In this document: one piece after another, positions 25,326 through 44,391 of the stretch
How the letters are laid out: the number at the start of each line of letters is the position of its first letter
Numbering within the stretch: the stretch's first letter is position 1
Assembly (NCBI RefSeq): GCF_029215955.1
Contig: NZ_JAEMVA010000010.1
Coordinates: 1 to 50,044 of the forward strand
Origin: Sulfurimonas sp. SAG-AH-194-I05
Lineage (GTDB): Bacteria; Campylobacterota; Campylobacteria; Campylobacterales; Sulfurimonadaceae
Length of the DNA: 50,044 nucleotides
Reading direction: 5' to 3'
The notes under the pieces: model-generated
Told to the model about the DNA's origin: nothing
Seen by the model: only the letters and a program-made list of their open reading frames with translations
The model's database searches: none
Made by a program: the position numbers and the translations under genes

Positions 25326-25537
25326 CCCCTTTAGGGGTATGCAGGTTTACCTGTAATATCAACTTAAGAGAGCTTCGGCTCTCATTTTGGGCGCTTTTAG
25401 GACGGGATGAAGTCTCTTCCTAAAAGTGCCCTTATGTCGTTTATAAGCACTGTAAATACGAGCCAGTTTTGTAAGAGCTCACAATCTATCTAGAGACGTC
25501 TAGATATGATACGTTTAAATTTAAAATAAATTTAAAC
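25326..25537 (+). promoter_or_regulatory. Six tandem hairpins between rplL and rpoB
   Basis: Successive stems: CCCC/GGGG (25326-25337); CAGGT/ACCTG (25342-25353); GAGAGC-TTCG-GCTCTC (25368-25383, followed by ATTTT, attenuator-like); a 14-bp stem 25389-25402 with 25418-25431 (one G-U); TATCTAGA/TCTAGATA (25487-25506); and GTTTAAATTTA/TAAATTTAAAC (25513-25537). The third could reduce read-through from the ribosomal genes into rpoBC; the fourth is long enough for RNase III. The gap has no ORF. Confidence 0.7.
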
Positions 25538-25547
25538 CCTTAATTAA

Positions 25548-34224
<8,677 letters not shown>

Positions 34225-34243
34225 ACACTTCCTTTATCTTCTG

Positions 34244-34266
34244 TACATGTGGCTTTGTCACATGTA
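34244..34266 (+). terminator. Hairpin after rpoC, weak terminator candidate
   Basis: TACATGTG (34244-34251) and CACATGTA (34259-34266) form an 8-bp stem with loop GCTTTGT. The following sequence is pyrimidine-rich but lacks a clean T-run, so termination is uncertain. The stem is made of two copies of the CACATG word found throughout the window. The rest of the 207-base gap to rpsL shows only an AT-rich leader. Confidence 0.35.
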
Positions 34267-34431
34267 GTTCTCAATTTTCTCTCTTATTTCTCATTCTTTT
34301 AAAATTTATATTAAACAACCCTTAAAATAAGCTAAGATTAATCACTTTTTCTGTATTATTTCGTGTCTATAACTCTCTCTATAATTGTAAGAGTTAAATT
34401 CTACTGGAAAATTTAAGTAAAAAGGAATTGT

Positions 34432-34806
34432 ATGCCTACAATCAATCAACTGATTCGTAATGAGCGTAAACGTGTGATTAAGAAATCAAAATCACCAGCG
34501 CTTGTTTCATGTCCACAGCGTCGTGGTGTATGTACTCGTGTTTATACGACTACACCAAAAAAACCTAACTCGGCTTTAAGAAAAGTTGCAAAAGTTAGAT
34601 TAACATCTGGTTTTGAAGTTATTTCATATATCGGTGGAGAGGGTCATAACCTTCAAGAACATTCAATCGTTCTCGTTCGTGGTGGTCGTATTAAAGATTT
34701 ACCTGGTGTTAAATACCATATCGTTCGTGGTGCTCTTGATACTGCTGGTGTTTCTGGTCGTATGGTTGCTCGTTCTAAATATGGAACAAAACGTCCTAAA
34801 AAATAA
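34432..34806 (+). CDS. rpsL: Ribosomal protein S12
   Basis: Small-subunit decoding protein, 124 residues. It has the start [33 protein letters not shown] with the Lys that streptomycin resistance mutations hit, and [31 protein letters not shown] before the ATG. First gene of the str block rpsL-rpsG-fusA; tuf lies elsewhere (20536). Confidence 0.99.
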   Translation: MPTINQLIRNERKRVIKKSKSPALVSCPQRRGVCTRVYTTTPKKPNSALRKVAKVRLTSGFEVISYIGGEGHNLQEHSIVLVRGGRIKDLPGVKYHIVRGALDTAGVSGRMVARSKYGTKRPKK

Positions 34807-34942
34807 TCTTTGATTATTATTTTAGAAAAAACTAAATTTTTTTCTGAACACTAGGTTTTGCTCAGCGCAAAGCTCATGAAACTCATTTCATTTTGAAAAG
34901 TAGTTGAAAAAGTGTAAAAGAGCTGAATAGTAACATTGAGTA

Positions 34943-34988
34943 TTAACCTTAAGGTTAAGAAGCGATGACAGAGAACATATATTCTCTG
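34943..34988 (+). other. Palindrome and hairpin in rpsL-rpsG gap
   Basis: TTAACCTTAAGGTTAA (34943-34958) is a perfect 16-base palindrome. It is followed by CAGAGAA/TTCTCTG (34969-34988), a 7-bp stem with loop CATATA, about 30 bases before the rpsG start. The position suits S7-type feedback control, but no specific resemblance was verified. Confidence 0.5.
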
Positions 34989-35001
34989 AGTAAATTTGTA
35001 A

Positions 35002-35487
<486 letters not shown>

Positions 35488-35579
35488 TAATTCTACTTTT
35501 TTAACGAAAAGGGAAGGCAACGCACTTAGGCTTTAGCCACGGTGTTATCGGGATTTATCCCAGAAATTCCCTTATCTAC

Positions 35580-35697
35580 GTTAACACTAGGTTCTCTGCA
35601 ACGGAGAGCTCAAATTTGCTTGCAAATTTTTTGGTGTTAGCAATTTTAATATTGACAGCTCTTTTGTAAATAAATAATTTTTATTTATAAAAGAGCT
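35580..35697 (+). promoter_or_regulatory. Terminator-like and long hairpins between rpsG and fusA
   Basis: AAATTTGC-TT-GCAAATTT (35612-35629) runs into further T residues, as in an intrinsic terminator. It sits inside a wider stem, GTTAACAC/GTGTTAGC (35580-35641). A second element pairs 35657-35674 with 35680-35697 over 18 bases (one G-U, five-base loop), only 32 bases before the fusA start. Upstream, AAGGGAA/TTCCCTT (35509-35573) encloses GGGA-TTTA-TCCC. The 242-base gap is therefore almost wholly structured. Confidence 0.65.
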
Positions 35698-35729
35698 TAT
35701 CTCTCAACTAATTTAACAAGGTACTAAAC

Positions 35730-37820
35730 ATGGCAAGAAGTCACAAACTTAACGACGTAAGAAATATCGGTATTGCTGCGCATATCGATGCAGGTAAAAC
35801 TACAACTACAGAAAGAATTTTATTCTATACTGGTGTTGAACATAAAATAGGTGAAGTGCATGATGGTGCTGCAACTATGGACTGGATGGAACAAGAACAA
35901 GAACGTGGTATTACTATTACTTCTGCTGCTACAACATGTGAGTGGAATGGTAAACAAATTAACATTATTGATACTCCGGGTCACGTTGACTTTACTATTG
36001 AAGTTGAACGTTCTATGCGTGTTCTTGATGGTGCTGTTTCAGTATTTTGTGCTGTTGGTGGTGTACAACCTCAGTCAGAAACAGTTTGGAGACAACGTAA
36101 CCGTTATAAAGTTCCATCTATAGTTTTTGTTAATAAAATGGACAGAACAGGTGCAGACTTCTACGAGGTTGAGCGTCAGATTAAAGACAGACTTAAAGGA
36201 AATCCTATGCCTTTTCAGCTTCCAATTGGTGCAGAAGCTGAGTTTGAGGGTGTTGTAGATTTAGTGAAAATGAAAGAAATCGTTTGGGATACGGATGCTG
36301 AAATGGGTTCTGCTTATCATGAGCAAGATATCCGTGAGTCATTACAAGAAATTTCTGAAGAATACAGAGAAAAAATGATGGAAACACTTGCTGAAGTTGA
36401 AGGTAATGATGATTTCGCTGAAAAATTTCTTGATGGTGAAGAGTTCACACAAGAAGAAGTAAAAGCTGCAATTAAATCTGCAACACTAGGTATGGCTATT
36501 GTTCCAATGACTCCAGGTACTGCATTTAAAAATAAAGGTGTTCAAACTTTACTTGACGCTGTTGTTGATTACTTACCATCACCTATGGAATCAGAAGCTA
36601 TCATGGGTACGCTTATGGATGATGAAGAAGTAGAAGTTGCTGTTCCATCAACTGATGATGGCGATTTTGCAGCTCTTGCATTTAAAATTATGACAGATCC
36701 ATTTGTTGGTGTACTTACGTTTATTCGTGTATACCGTGGTTCTCTAACTTCAGGTTCTTTTGTTCATAACTCTACAAAAGACAAGAAAGAGAGAATTGGT
36801 CGTATCGTTAAGATGCACGCTATCAAACGTGAAGAAGTTAAAGAGATTTATGCAGGTGAAATCGGTGCAGTTGTTGGACTTAAGTCCACAACAACCGGTG
36901 ATACTTTATGCCAAGGTGAAGAGAAAGTTGTTCTTGAGAGAATGGACTTCCCAGCTCCAGTTATCTCTGTTGCAGTTGAGCCAAAAACAAAAGCTGACCA
37001 AGAAAAAATGGGTATTGCATTAAGTAAACTTGCTGCTGAAGATCCTTCTTTTAGAGTAAACACTGATGAAGAAACTGGTCAAACTATTATTTCAGGAATG
37101 GGTGAGTTACACCTTGAAATTCTTGTAGATAGAATGCGAAGAGAATTCTCTGTTGAAGCTGAAGTTGGTGCTCCACAAGTTTCTTATAGAGAGTCTATTA
37201 AAGAAGAAGTACAACAAGAGTATAAATACGCAAAACAATCTGGTGGTCGTGGTCAATTTGGTCATGTTTATCTTACTGTTAAACCAGGTGAAAAAGATAC
37301 AGGTTATGTTTTTCATAATGCTATTAAAGGTGGATCTGTTCCTAAAGAATTTATTCCAGCTGTTAAGAAAGGTTGTGAAGAAGCAATGTCAGCAGGTGTT
37401 CTTGCTGGATACCCAATGGAAGATGTTGATGTAACTTTATATGATGGTTCTTACCATGATGTTGATTCAAATGAAATGGCATTTAAACTTGCTGCTTCTA
37501 TGGGTTTCAAAGCTGCTTGTCGTATCGCTAAACCAGCAATTTTAGAGCCAATGATGAAAGTTGAAGTTGAAACACCTGAAGAAAACATGGGTGATGTTAT
37601 CGGTGACCTTAACCGTCGTCGTGGACAAATCAATGCTATGGGCGAGCGTGCTGGTAGTAAGATTGTTGATGCATTTGTGCCACTTTCTGAAATGTTCGGT
37701 TATTCAACTGACCTTCGCTCCGCTACACAAGGTAGAGCAACATACTCTATGGAATTTGATCATTATGCTGAAGTTCCTAAAGCTGTTTCTGAAGAGATTC
37801 AGAAAAAGAGAAATGGTTAG
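35730..37820 (+). CDS. fusA: Elongation factor G
   Basis: Translocation GTPase of 696 residues. G motifs [31 protein letters not shown] and [11 protein letters not shown] are intact, with the later [17 protein letters not shown] (domain IV) and C-terminal [16 protein letters not shown]. Spacing from rpsG (242 bases) is long and highly structured. Ends in a bidirectional terminator. Confidence 0.99.
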   Translation: MARSHKLNDVRNIGIAAHIDAGKTTTTERILFYTGVEHKIGEVHDGAATMDWMEQEQERGITITSAATTCEWNGKQINIIDTPGHVDFTIEVERSMRVLDGAVSVFCAVGGVQPQSETVWRQRNRYKVPSIVFVNKMDRTGADFYEVERQIKDRLKGNPMPFQLPIGAEAEFEGVVDLVKMKEIVWDTDAEMGSAYHEQDIRESLQEISEEYREKMMETLAEVEGNDDFAEKFLDGEEFTQEEVKAAIKSATLGMAIVPMTPGTAFKNKGVQTLLDAVVDYLPSPMESEAIMGTLMDDEEVEVAVPSTDDGDFAALAFKIMTDPFVGVLTFIRVYRGSLTSGSFVHNSTKDKKERIGRIVKMHAIKREEVKEIYAGEIGAVVGLKSTTTGDTLCQGEEKVVLERMDFPAPVISVAVEPKTKADQEKMGIALSKLAAEDPSFRVNTDEETGQTIISGMGELHLEILVDRMRREFSVEAEVGAPQVSYRESIKEEVQQEYKYAKQSGGRGQFGHVYLTVKPGEKDTGYVFHNAIKGGSVPKEFIPAVKKGCEEAMSAGVLAGYPMEDVDVTLYDGSYHDVDSNEMAFKLAASMGFKAACRIAKPAILEPMMKVEVETPEENMGDVIGDLNRRRGQINAMGERAGSKIVDAFVPLSEMFGYSTDLRSATQGRATYSMEFDHYAEVPKAVSEEIQKKRNG

Positions 37821-37835
37821 TCTTTAATCTTTTCT

Positions 37836-37870
37836 TTAATACTCCCTTTTTTGGGAGTATTAATCTTCTT
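37836..37870. terminator. Bidirectional terminator between fusA and bpt
   Basis: ATACTCCC (37839-37846) and GGGAGTAT (37853-37860), extended by A-T pairs to 37836 and 37863, with a T-run on both strands in the stem's surroundings. It serves fusA and the converging bpt gene. Confidence 0.85.
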
Positions 37871-37879
37871 TTCTTTTAC

Positions 37880-38593
37880 CTACTTCCAAAGATATTCTTC
37901 ATGATCTAATGGTCTTCCATCTAATGTTCTATAGGGTTTATACTGTGCTTTATAATTTAAAGATGCGCATTCCTCTACATAGTAACCTAAATAAATCCAT
38001 TTTTTCTTTTTTTCTTGTGCGTACTTTATTTGTTTTAAGAGTGATAGCTTTCCAAGAGAGTAGTGCGAATAATCTGGGTCATAATAAAAATAAATAGAAG
38101 AAATTCCATCTTCTAATATATCAACTAAGTCCACACCAATAAGCTTTTCTTCATAGAAATAAAGTATTTCATAGCCAAAGTCTTGATGTCCGCTTACAAA
38201 AGAGTTATAGTAATGGTCGGCTGATGCTTTTTCGTATTTCCAACCTTTTTTGGCATGCATATGTAAATGGTACTTTTCAAAAAGGTTTAAATGTTCTTGG
38301 GAAAGTATAGGGTGCTGCATGTGGATAGTAATCTCTTTTTCTTTTTTCAGTACTCTTCTTTCGGATTTAGTAAAAATATAATTTTGTACATCTATTTTAA
38401 TACTTTGACACTCTTGGCATGTGGAACAAATTGGGCGAAAGAACATACGGCCAAATCTTCTATACCCACGTTCAATGAGTTCTTGGGTGTATATGGCAGA
38501 ACAGTCTTGTATTATTTTATAAGATGTAGTTTGCTCTTTATTATCAAGATAAGAACAGGTATCATTAAGGGAAAATTCTTTAAGTAAATTCAT
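37880..38593 (-). CDS. bpt: Aspartate/glutamate leucyltransferase (Bpt)
   Basis: Aminoacyl-tRNA-protein transferase of 237 residues that adds Leu to N-terminal Asp or Glu, marking proteins for ClpS/ClpAP. The family marks are CSYLDNKEQTTSYK, the RRFGRMFFRPICSTCQECQSIKI segment, SSIYFYYDPDYSHYSLGKLS and YVEECASLNYKAQYKPYR. It converges on fusA and is divergent from the small membrane protein by about 40 bases. Length and motifs are normal. Confidence 0.93.
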   Translation of the reverse strand: MNLLKEFSLNDTCSYLDNKEQTTSYKIIQDCSAIYTQELIERGYRRFGRMFFRPICSTCQECQSIKIDVQNYIFTKSERRVLKKEKEITIHMQHPILSQEHLNLFEKYHLHMHAKKGWKYEKASADHYYNSFVSGHQDFGYEILYFYEEKLIGVDLVDILEDGISSIYFYYDPDYSHYSLGKLSLLKQIKYAQEKKKKWIYLGYYVEECASLNYKAQYKPYRTLDGRPLDHEEYLWK

Positions 38594-38632
38594 ACGATAA
38601 TTCTGACATAATATGCTTAAAAAGAGTAGATA

Positions 38633-38956
38633 ATGGATTTATTTTTAAAACATAAAACTGTAATTTTAAGAAGTTTTGGTCTTATTATGCTTGTTGTAAG
38701 TATAAGCCTGCACTTTTGGTCTACACCTCCAAAGAAATTAACGCAAAATGAACGCGCTGCTGAGAATGTTAAAAGAATGGAAGCGAAGATGAGAAGTACA
38801 TCTGTAACTAACGAGTCGAAGAAAAATGAATCAAAATTCTTAGAGCATTTGAAAAAAAAACAAAAAAAGCAACTCGAGTATATGACGCTACTTATGATGC
38901 TTTTTGGAGTGGGTTTTGTTGGGTATAGTTTTTTAGTAAAAAAAGAAGAAGTTTAA
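38633..38956 (+). CDS. Small two-span membrane protein, unknown function
   Basis: A 107-residue protein with one hydrophobic segment near each end ([15 protein letters not shown] and [19 protein letters not shown]) and a strongly basic middle region likely to form a coiled coil ([16 protein letters not shown], then [14 protein letters not shown]). I do not recognise the family. Its last bases overlap the end of the converging prfB by four. Confidence 0.7.
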   Translation: MDLFLKHKTVILRSFGLIMLVVSISLHFWSTPPKKLTQNERAAENVKRMEAKMRSTSVTNESKKNESKFLEHLKKKQKKQLEYMTLLMMLFGVGFVGYSFLVKKEEV

Positions 38957-40050
38957 CTTCGGTTGAGAGCAATGAGAACGCCTTCTATCATAGCATCTAT
39001 GTCGCCATCGAGAATACCAGATATATTTGAGAGTGCTTCATTGCTTCTTGTGTCTTTAACTTGTTGGTAGGGTTGCATGACGTATGAACGTATTTGATGA
39101 CCCCATCCGATTTCACTTTTTGGAGTTCCGTCTTGTTCTGCTTTTTGCGCCTCAAGTTCTAACTCATACAGTCGAGATTTTAACATTTTCATAGCAGTGG
39201 CTTTATTTTTATGTTGGCTTCTATCATTTTGACATTGGACAACTACCCCCGTTTCTATATGTGTTAATCGAATTGCTGATTCTGTTTTGTTTACATGTTG
39301 TCCACCGGCTCCACTTGCTCTGTATGTATCTATTCGGATATCTTTGTCTTCTATGACTATATTTATGTCATCGTCAACTTCAGGAGAAACCATTACTGAT
39401 GAAAAAGATGTATGTCGTTTAGCATTTGAATCAAAGGGTGAAATACGAACGAGTCTATGGATTCCATTTTCTACTTTGAGGTATCCGTACGCATTTTCAC
39501 CTTTTATAATGATAGATACATCTTTAATCCCAGCCTCTTCACCTTTTTGGTAGTCGAGGATTTCTACTTTAAATCCACGTCTCTCAGCCCAGCGTTTATA
39601 CATTCTTAAAAGCATTTCTGCCCAGTCTTGGCTTTCTGTTCCACCAGCACCTGGATGAATGGAAAGAATGGCATTATTAGCGTCACTTTCACCACTTAAA
39701 AGAACTTCTATCTCCATGCTACGTATTTGATTTTCTAGGCTATTAGCTTCATCATAGAGTGCTGTAATAGACTCTTCATCATTCTCTTCTTTGGCCATTT
39801 CATAAAGCTCTGAGGCATCTGTAACTGTGTTATTAGCAAGGGTATATTTGTCTAGTTTTCTTTGGAGTTGCGTTTTTTCTTTTTGAATTTTTGCTGCATG
39901 TGCTGCATCATTCCAAAATTCTTGTTCATTTTCTAGTTCTTCTATTATGTTAAGTCTAGCTTGTAATTTTTCAGGTTCAACTACACCTGTAATATTTGCC
40001 ATTTTTGTTGTAATACTTTTTAACAGTTCTGTATATTCGTAGTTATCCAT
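38953..40050 (-). CDS. prfB: Peptide chain release factor 2
   Basis: RF2 recognises UGA and UAA stop codons. The 365-residue frame carries the codon-recognition SPF tripeptide ([10 protein letters not shown]) and the catalytic GGQ ([14 protein letters not shown]). The frame is uninterrupted from ATG 40050: there is no in-frame UGA or +1 frameshift site as in E. coli prfB, so autoregulatory frameshifting is absent here. Divergent from panC by about 50 bases. Confidence 0.98.
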   Translation of the reverse strand: MDNYEYTELLKSITTKMANITGVVEPEKLQARLNIIEELENEQEFWNDAAHAAKIQKEKTQLQRKLDKYTLANNTVTDASELYEMAKEENDEESITALYDEANSLENQIRSMEIEVLLSGESDANNAILSIHPGAGGTESQDWAEMLLRMYKRWAERRGFKVEILDYQKGEEAGIKDVSIIIKGENAYGYLKVENGIHRLVRISPFDSNAKRHTSFSSVMVSPEVDDDINIVIEDKDIRIDTYRASGAGGQHVNKTESAIRLTHIETGVVVQCQNDRSQHKNKATAMKMLKSRLYELELEAQKAEQDGTPKSEIGWGHQIRSYVMQPYQQVKDTRSNEALSNISGILDGDIDAMIEGVLIALNRS

Positions 40051-40102
40051 AAAATTAATTCCAATATTGTATAATTACGATTATATAACATTGGGACTTA
40101 AA

Positions 40103-40924
40103 ATGAAGATTATCTCTAATCCGTTAGAACTAAAAAAATATTTACAAACGCTAAATGTAACGATTGGTTTTGTGCCAACCATGGGTGCTTTACATGAGGG
40201 GCATCTTTCTCTTATAAAAGAAGCCAAACGTAATAATGCAATAGTCGTAGTTTCTATTTTCGTAAATCCTACGCAATTTTTAAAAGGAGAAGATTTAGAT
40301 AAATACCCAAGAAAAGATGATGCTGATACTAAGGTTTGCGAGTTGAGTGGTGTTGATATCTTATTTTTTCCACATGCTAAAGATATATATACAGAGGATG
40401 AAGTGAGTATTCTTTGTCCTAAAGTTAGAGGCTTTGTACTTGAGGGTTTTAGTAGGCCAGGACACTTTAATGGTGTATTAACAGTTGTTAATAAACTTTT
40501 AAATATTGTTTCTCCTACAAATGCTTATTTTGGAAAAAAAGATGCCCAACAGCTTCATCTCATTAAGCTCATGGTAGAACAACTTTTTATGCGTGTAAAT
40601 ATCATTGAGGTAGAAACCATGCGAGAGAATGATGGTTTAGCTATGAGCAGTCGTAATGTTTATCTCTCAAAAGAGCAAAGAAAAGAAGCACTTAAAATTT
40701 CGTCTTCTTTAAAAACTGCTTTTTCTATGGTGAGCAAAGGAGAACTTTCCACATGTGGCATTACAAAAATAATGCGAGAAATTCTTAGTCCATTAGAAAT
40801 TTTTTATGTTGTTATTTTAGATAGAAAATTTCATACGCTCAAGAAAGTAGAAATTGGGAATAGTATAGTTTTAGTCGAAGTAAAAGTAGGGGAGACGAGA
40901 CTACTTGATAACATGTGGCTTTAA
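40103..40924 (+). CDS. panC: Pantothenate synthetase
   Basis: Condenses pantoate with beta-alanine using ATP in vitamin B5 and coenzyme A synthesis. The 273-residue protein has FVPTMGALHEGHLSLI (ATP-binding HxGH), NPTQF, GKKDAQQLHLI and MSSRNVYLSKEQR. I chose ATG 40103; an in-frame extension upstream lacks a ribosome site. TATAAT at 40070-40075 is a probable -10. Its end overlaps the converging PBP gene by 24 bases. Confidence 0.97.
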   Translation: MKIISNPLELKKYLQTLNVTIGFVPTMGALHEGHLSLIKEAKRNNAIVVVSIFVNPTQFLKGEDLDKYPRKDDADTKVCELSGVDILFFPHAKDIYTEDEVSILCPKVRGFVLEGFSRPGHFNGVLTVVNKLLNIVSPTNAYFGKKDAQQLHLIKLMVEQLFMRVNIIEVETMRENDGLAMSSRNVYLSKEQRKEALKISSSLKTAFSMVSKGELSTCGITKIMREILSPLEIFYVVILDRKFHTLKKVEIGNSIVLVEVKVGETRLLDNMWL

Positions 40925-42664
40925 GTAGCCATCTTCAACCATAATCTCAACAGTTTTTCTAAAGACAGGTACCGCAGTTCTTGAAGCAAACTGACTCTTT
41001 TTTGGCTGAATAATTACAGCACCGAGTGTAAGTGAAGTTTTTCCATCATTTACAAATCCTATAAAAGAAGTATTGTATTTTTTAACGTATTGACCTTTTT
41101 CAACGATATGAGCGGTTCCTGTTTTACCACCTATTTCTAAACCTTTGATTCTTGCTTTCATCCCAGTACCTTTTTGTACCGTTTTAATGAGTATACTTTT
41201 CATCTTTTGTGCACTCGAAGTTTTAATAACTTGAATACTTTGTTTATTTGGAAGTTTTGTTTCATTGTTATGCTCATCTATGAAGCTTGATACAAGTTGG
41301 GGATTCACCATTTTACCATTGTTATTAAAGGTACTATATGCTCGTAGTAGTTGAAATAAGTTGGTTCGCATTCCGTAGCCATAAGAACACGTTGCCTTGT
41401 AAATAGCTTTACTGAGTTGGTTCATAGTTGGGATAGAACCTGTTTTTTCATAGATTAAATCAGGTGTAGACTTGCGTGAGAAACCAAAACTTTTAAGTCC
41501 TTTATTAAACTCAATACCGGAGAGTTTTTGTGCCATTTGGGCTATTCCAATATTGGATGAATGGATAATTACATCTTCTGCTGAAAGCCAGTCAAATTTA
41601 TGCTCATCTGTGATGATTTTTTTACCAATTCGATAGTGTCCATTATGTCCATTTATCATATCGTAGGGATTAATTCTTCCTTTATCTAAAAGTAATACAA
41701 AGGTTATAGGCTTAATAACACTCCCTGATTCAAAACTATATTCAATAACTCCAGCATTTAAAAAGGGATAATCTCGTTTTTTAATTGCTTTTGGTAAAAA
41801 TCTATTTGAACTTGCAACAGTTAAAACTTTCCCTGTTTTAGAGTCCATAACTGCAACGAGAACTTCTTTTGCTCGTAAGTCTTTTTTCATACGAGAAGTC
41901 ATCTCTTCAACTTTTATTTGAAGAGAAATAGGAATGGTTAGTTTGATGTTGAGACCGTTGATATTTGGTTTTGTAAAACTATCTTTATTTAAAATAATAT
42001 AACCATTCACATCACGTTTCCCACGGGTTGAGCCATCTTGACGAGAGGAGAGTTCAATGTCAAAGCGTTTTTCTAAGCCTTTAACGCCTTTTATTCGTGT
42101 ATAGCCATCTTCTTCTGCTTTATGTGTATAGCCAAGAACAGGAGTTAAAACATCGCCATAAGGATAAATACGTGTTTCACCACTTTCAATTATACTCAGT
42201 CCATGGGTTCTTTTTATGCCAGTTTTTGGGTTTGCTATGGCTTTAAAAACCTTATATCTTCTGAGCTCATAAGAGAGTTTTTTTAAGTACTGTGCTTGTT
42301 TTTCAGGGATAAGGTAGCTAATGACTACAAGACCTTTTCTTGTTTTTAATTTTTTACGAACTTTATTTGGATCCATATCCGCATAAATACTAAAGAGCTG
42401 AATAAAAAGTTCTCTTTTATCGGGGTCGATGTATCTATTGTTTACAACAGCTTTATAAAGTTTTTTTGTTGAAGCAATGTGAAAACCATCTGCAGAAATT
42501 ATACTACCGCGTTCAGATTTTGATGTTTTTTTTGAGTAAAGCGAAGGAAGGTGCCGTGGTTTTACAGTTGTGAGGAGCATAACTCCTAAAAAAATTGTAA
42601 AAGCAGCTCCAATAATCAGGTAAAGGAGCAGTATTTTTTTGCTTTTATTTTCTTCGTTTAGCAT
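40901..42664 (-). CDS. Class B penicillin-binding protein (FtsI/PBP2-type transpeptidase)
   Basis: Inner-membrane septal or elongation transpeptidase of 587 residues. A single N-terminal helix (ILLLYLIIGAAFTIFLGVML) is followed by a pedestal domain with RGSIISADG and a transpeptidase domain with ESGSVIKPIT (SxxK), SSN and GGKTGTAHI (KTG). The gene order flgB-flgC-fliE-PBP matches Campylobacter, where it is called pbpB (FtsI-like). It starts seven bases after fliE, so a division or wall protein is transcribed with flagellar rod genes. FtsI is the best guess; PBP2 cannot be excluded by motif alone. Confidence 0.93.
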   Translation of the reverse strand: MLNEENKSKKILLLYLIIGAAFTIFLGVMLLTTVKPRHLPSLYSKKTSKSERGSIISADGFHIASTKKLYKAVVNNRYIDPDKRELFIQLFSIYADMDPNKVRKKLKTRKGLVVISYLIPEKQAQYLKKLSYELRRYKVFKAIANPKTGIKRTHGLSIIESGETRIYPYGDVLTPVLGYTHKAEEDGYTRIKGVKGLEKRFDIELSSRQDGSTRGKRDVNGYIILNKDSFTKPNINGLNIKLTIPISLQIKVEEMTSRMKKDLRAKEVLVAVMDSKTGKVLTVASSNRFLPKAIKKRDYPFLNAGVIEYSFESGSVIKPITFVLLLDKGRINPYDMINGHNGHYRIGKKIITDEHKFDWLSAEDVIIHSSNIGIAQMAQKLSGIEFNKGLKSFGFSRKSTPDLIYEKTGSIPTMNQLSKAIYKATCSYGYGMRTNLFQLLRAYSTFNNNGKMVNPQLVSSFIDEHNNETKLPNKQSIQVIKTSSAQKMKSILIKTVQKGTGMKARIKGLEIGGKTGTAHIVEKGQYVKKYNTSFIGFVNDGKTSLTLGAVIIQPKKSQFASRTAVPVFRKTVEIMVEDGYLKPHVIK

Positions 42665-42671
42665 GTGGCGA

Positions 42672-42971
42672 TTATAGCTGTGTTCTGCCTAGCTCTTTAT
42701 AGGCATTTAACGCCTTGTTTCTAATTTCAAGCATTAATTTCATGTTAATTTCTGCTTTTCCAATAGCCATAGCAGCTTGATGAAGGTCTTTTACTTGTCC
42801 AGTTGCAAGGTCAGCTACCGCACCTTCACTTTTAATTTGAAGTTCATTCACTTCATTAAGTGCAGATTTTAGATGTTTAGCAAAGGCTTCGCCACCACCA
42901 ACATCTTTTTGCGATTTTTGTTTTAATAAGTCGGCAGTGGATGTGCCAGAAATTCCAGATAAAGTATTCAT
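42672..42971 (-). CDS. fliE: Flagellar hook-basal body protein FliE
   Basis: Ninety-nine residues, the MS ring-rod adaptor of the flagellum. Typical helices: GEAFAKHLKSALNEVNELQ, HQAAMAIGKAEINMKLMLEIRNKALNAYKEL. Lies between flgC and the PBP gene, exported by the flagellar type III apparatus. Confidence 0.95.
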   Translation of the reverse strand: MNTLSGISGTSTADLLKQKSQKDVGGGEAFAKHLKSALNEVNELQIKSEGAVADLATGQVKDLHQAAMAIGKAEINMKLMLEIRNKALNAYKELGRTQL

Positions 42972-42997
42972 CAGATTCTCCTTATGCTCCTAGAAAA

Positions 42998-43492
42998 TTA
43001 TTGCATTAAAGAAATAGCTGAGTTAGCCATATCTTTTGCGCTTTGAAATGCCGAAACATTTGCTTGGTAAGAACGTGTTGCTTCAACTAAATCGGCCATT
43101 TCGATAACAGGATTAATATTTGGGTATGCAACATAGCCATTCGTGTCTGCATCAGGATGAGAAGGGTCAAATTTCATCTTTGGCTCTCTATCATCACGTG
43201 CTATTTTGTCTACTATTACACTCATTATAGCAGGATTTACTTTTTTGCCAAAATCACCTTCATTTAAAGGGTCTTCAAAACCTGCACTTTTTGTTGATGC
43301 TCCAAGTGCCTTGTTGTAGTAATCGTTAAAGTTAATAGCTTTAAAAACAACTTCTTTACGTCTATAAGGACCACCCTCATCCGTTCTTGTAGTTTGCGCA
43401 TTTGCAAGGTTACTTGATATTGTATTTACACGTACACGCTGTGCAGATAAGCCGTATCCTGAAATGTCAAAACTGTTTAAAAAATTACTCAT
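42998..43492 (-). CDS. flgC: Flagellar basal-body rod protein FlgC
   Basis: Proximal rod protein, 164 residues. N-terminal rod signature SGYGLSAQRVRVNTISSNLANAQTT, then DTNGYVAYPNINPVIEMADLVEATRSYQANVSAF. Follows flgB with one base between. Confidence 0.97.
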   Translation of the reverse strand: MSNFLNSFDISGYGLSAQRVRVNTISSNLANAQTTRTDEGGPYRRKEVVFKAINFNDYYNKALGASTKSAGFEDPLNEGDFGKKVNPAIMSVIVDKIARDDREPKMKFDPSHPDADTNGYVAYPNINPVIEMADLVEATRSYQANVSAFQSAKDMANSAISLMQ

Positions 43493-43493
43493 C

Positions 43494-43937
43494 TTAGTTT
43501 ACCTTTTGTGAAGCTTCTATAACGCTTTTGAAAATTGCACCGCTTCTTTTAGTTGCTTGAATAAGTGCATTAAACATAACGGAATTTTTCCCCATTTCTG
43601 TTGTTTCGACATCTAAGTCTACACTGTTTCCATCGTTTCTTGCCATGTGACCATCTCTGAAAAATAGAGTAGGCTCATAAGAATTTTTTTCATTTTCAAA
43701 GGGAATGTGTTGTCCATTTGTTTGTGCAAGTTTTAAGGTGTTTGTGCCCTTGTTTTGTAAGTCACGCGCTTTATTTGCTAAAGCACCTTCAAAACTAATG
43801 TCTCTTGGTCTATAAAAAGGAGTGTCAGCATTTGCAATATTTGAAGCTATCATATCTTGGCGAGCAGCTCTGTAGTCAAGCGCATCTTTTAATAATACAC
43901 CAGTACGTGATGTAGTGATTCCTAGTGATTTTTCCAT
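43494..43937 (-). CDS. flgB: Flagellar basal-body rod protein FlgB
   Basis: First gene of the rod operon, 147 residues. Rod motif DALDYRAARQDMIASNIANADTPFYRPRD and DGNSVDLDVETTEM. TAAGGAGG lies about nine bases before the ATG, and a sigma-54 promoter is upstream. Confidence 0.96.
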   Translation of the reverse strand: MEKSLGITTSRTGVLLKDALDYRAARQDMIASNIANADTPFYRPRDISFEGALANKARDLQNKGTNTLKLAQTNGQHIPFENEKNSYEPTLFFRDGHMARNDGNSVDLDVETTEMGKNSVMFNALIQATKRSGAIFKSVIEASQKVN

Positions 43938-43972
43938 ACTGTCATTCCTCCTTATAGATATTGTAATTTTAA

Positions 43973-43990
43973 AAGCAAATTTAGTTCCAA
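43973..43990 (-). promoter_or_regulatory. Sigma-54 promoter of flgB-flgC-fliE-PBP
   Basis: Minus strand reads TTGGAACTAAATTTGCTT: GGAA, six bases, then TTGC, a good -24/-12 element as used for Campylobacter flagellar middle genes. Transcription would start about 25 bases before the flgB ATG. An NtrC-type activator such as FlgR is expected. The remainder of the 454-base gap (43991-44391) is AT-rich and shows no convincing gene. Confidence 0.85.
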
Positions 43991-44391
43991 ATTTAAAATA
44001 TCATTTGCGTTATAATACTTTAATTAACTTTAGAGGGGCTTTGCCTAATCAAAAAGTGTTCATAAAACCTTGAAGCACATAGAAGATTCTGAAAGTCAGC
44101 ATAAAAAGAACTGAAAATAGTAAATAATAGTTAAAATAAGACTATAGTAAGACAAGAATAGAACTACTTTTATGAATATATGATTATTTTTCTTAAAAAT
44201 TCATGGTTTTTATACCTAAAATGTTTTATTTAGCTATACTTTCACCAATGAAAGATGATTTAAGTTACATTTTAGTCTGCTTTGCATTGATGACTTCCAG
44301 TTATACAATATAATTCACCTAATAGAAAAGCTTCATATTAGATTTTAAACTACCTTAGAAATGGGGTATATTCAAACACAAAGGAATTACA

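Noticed and set aside
39900..40050. Expected RF2 programmed frameshift.
   Set aside because: The prfB frame is continuous from its ATG, with no internal UGA; nothing to annotate.
44248..44313. Short hydrophobic ORF of 21 codons in the gap before the cold-shock gene (MKDDLSYILVCFALMTSSYT and Ile).
   Set aside because: No ribosome site before the ATG, and length is expected by chance. It might be a transporter remnant but nothing in the flanks supports it.
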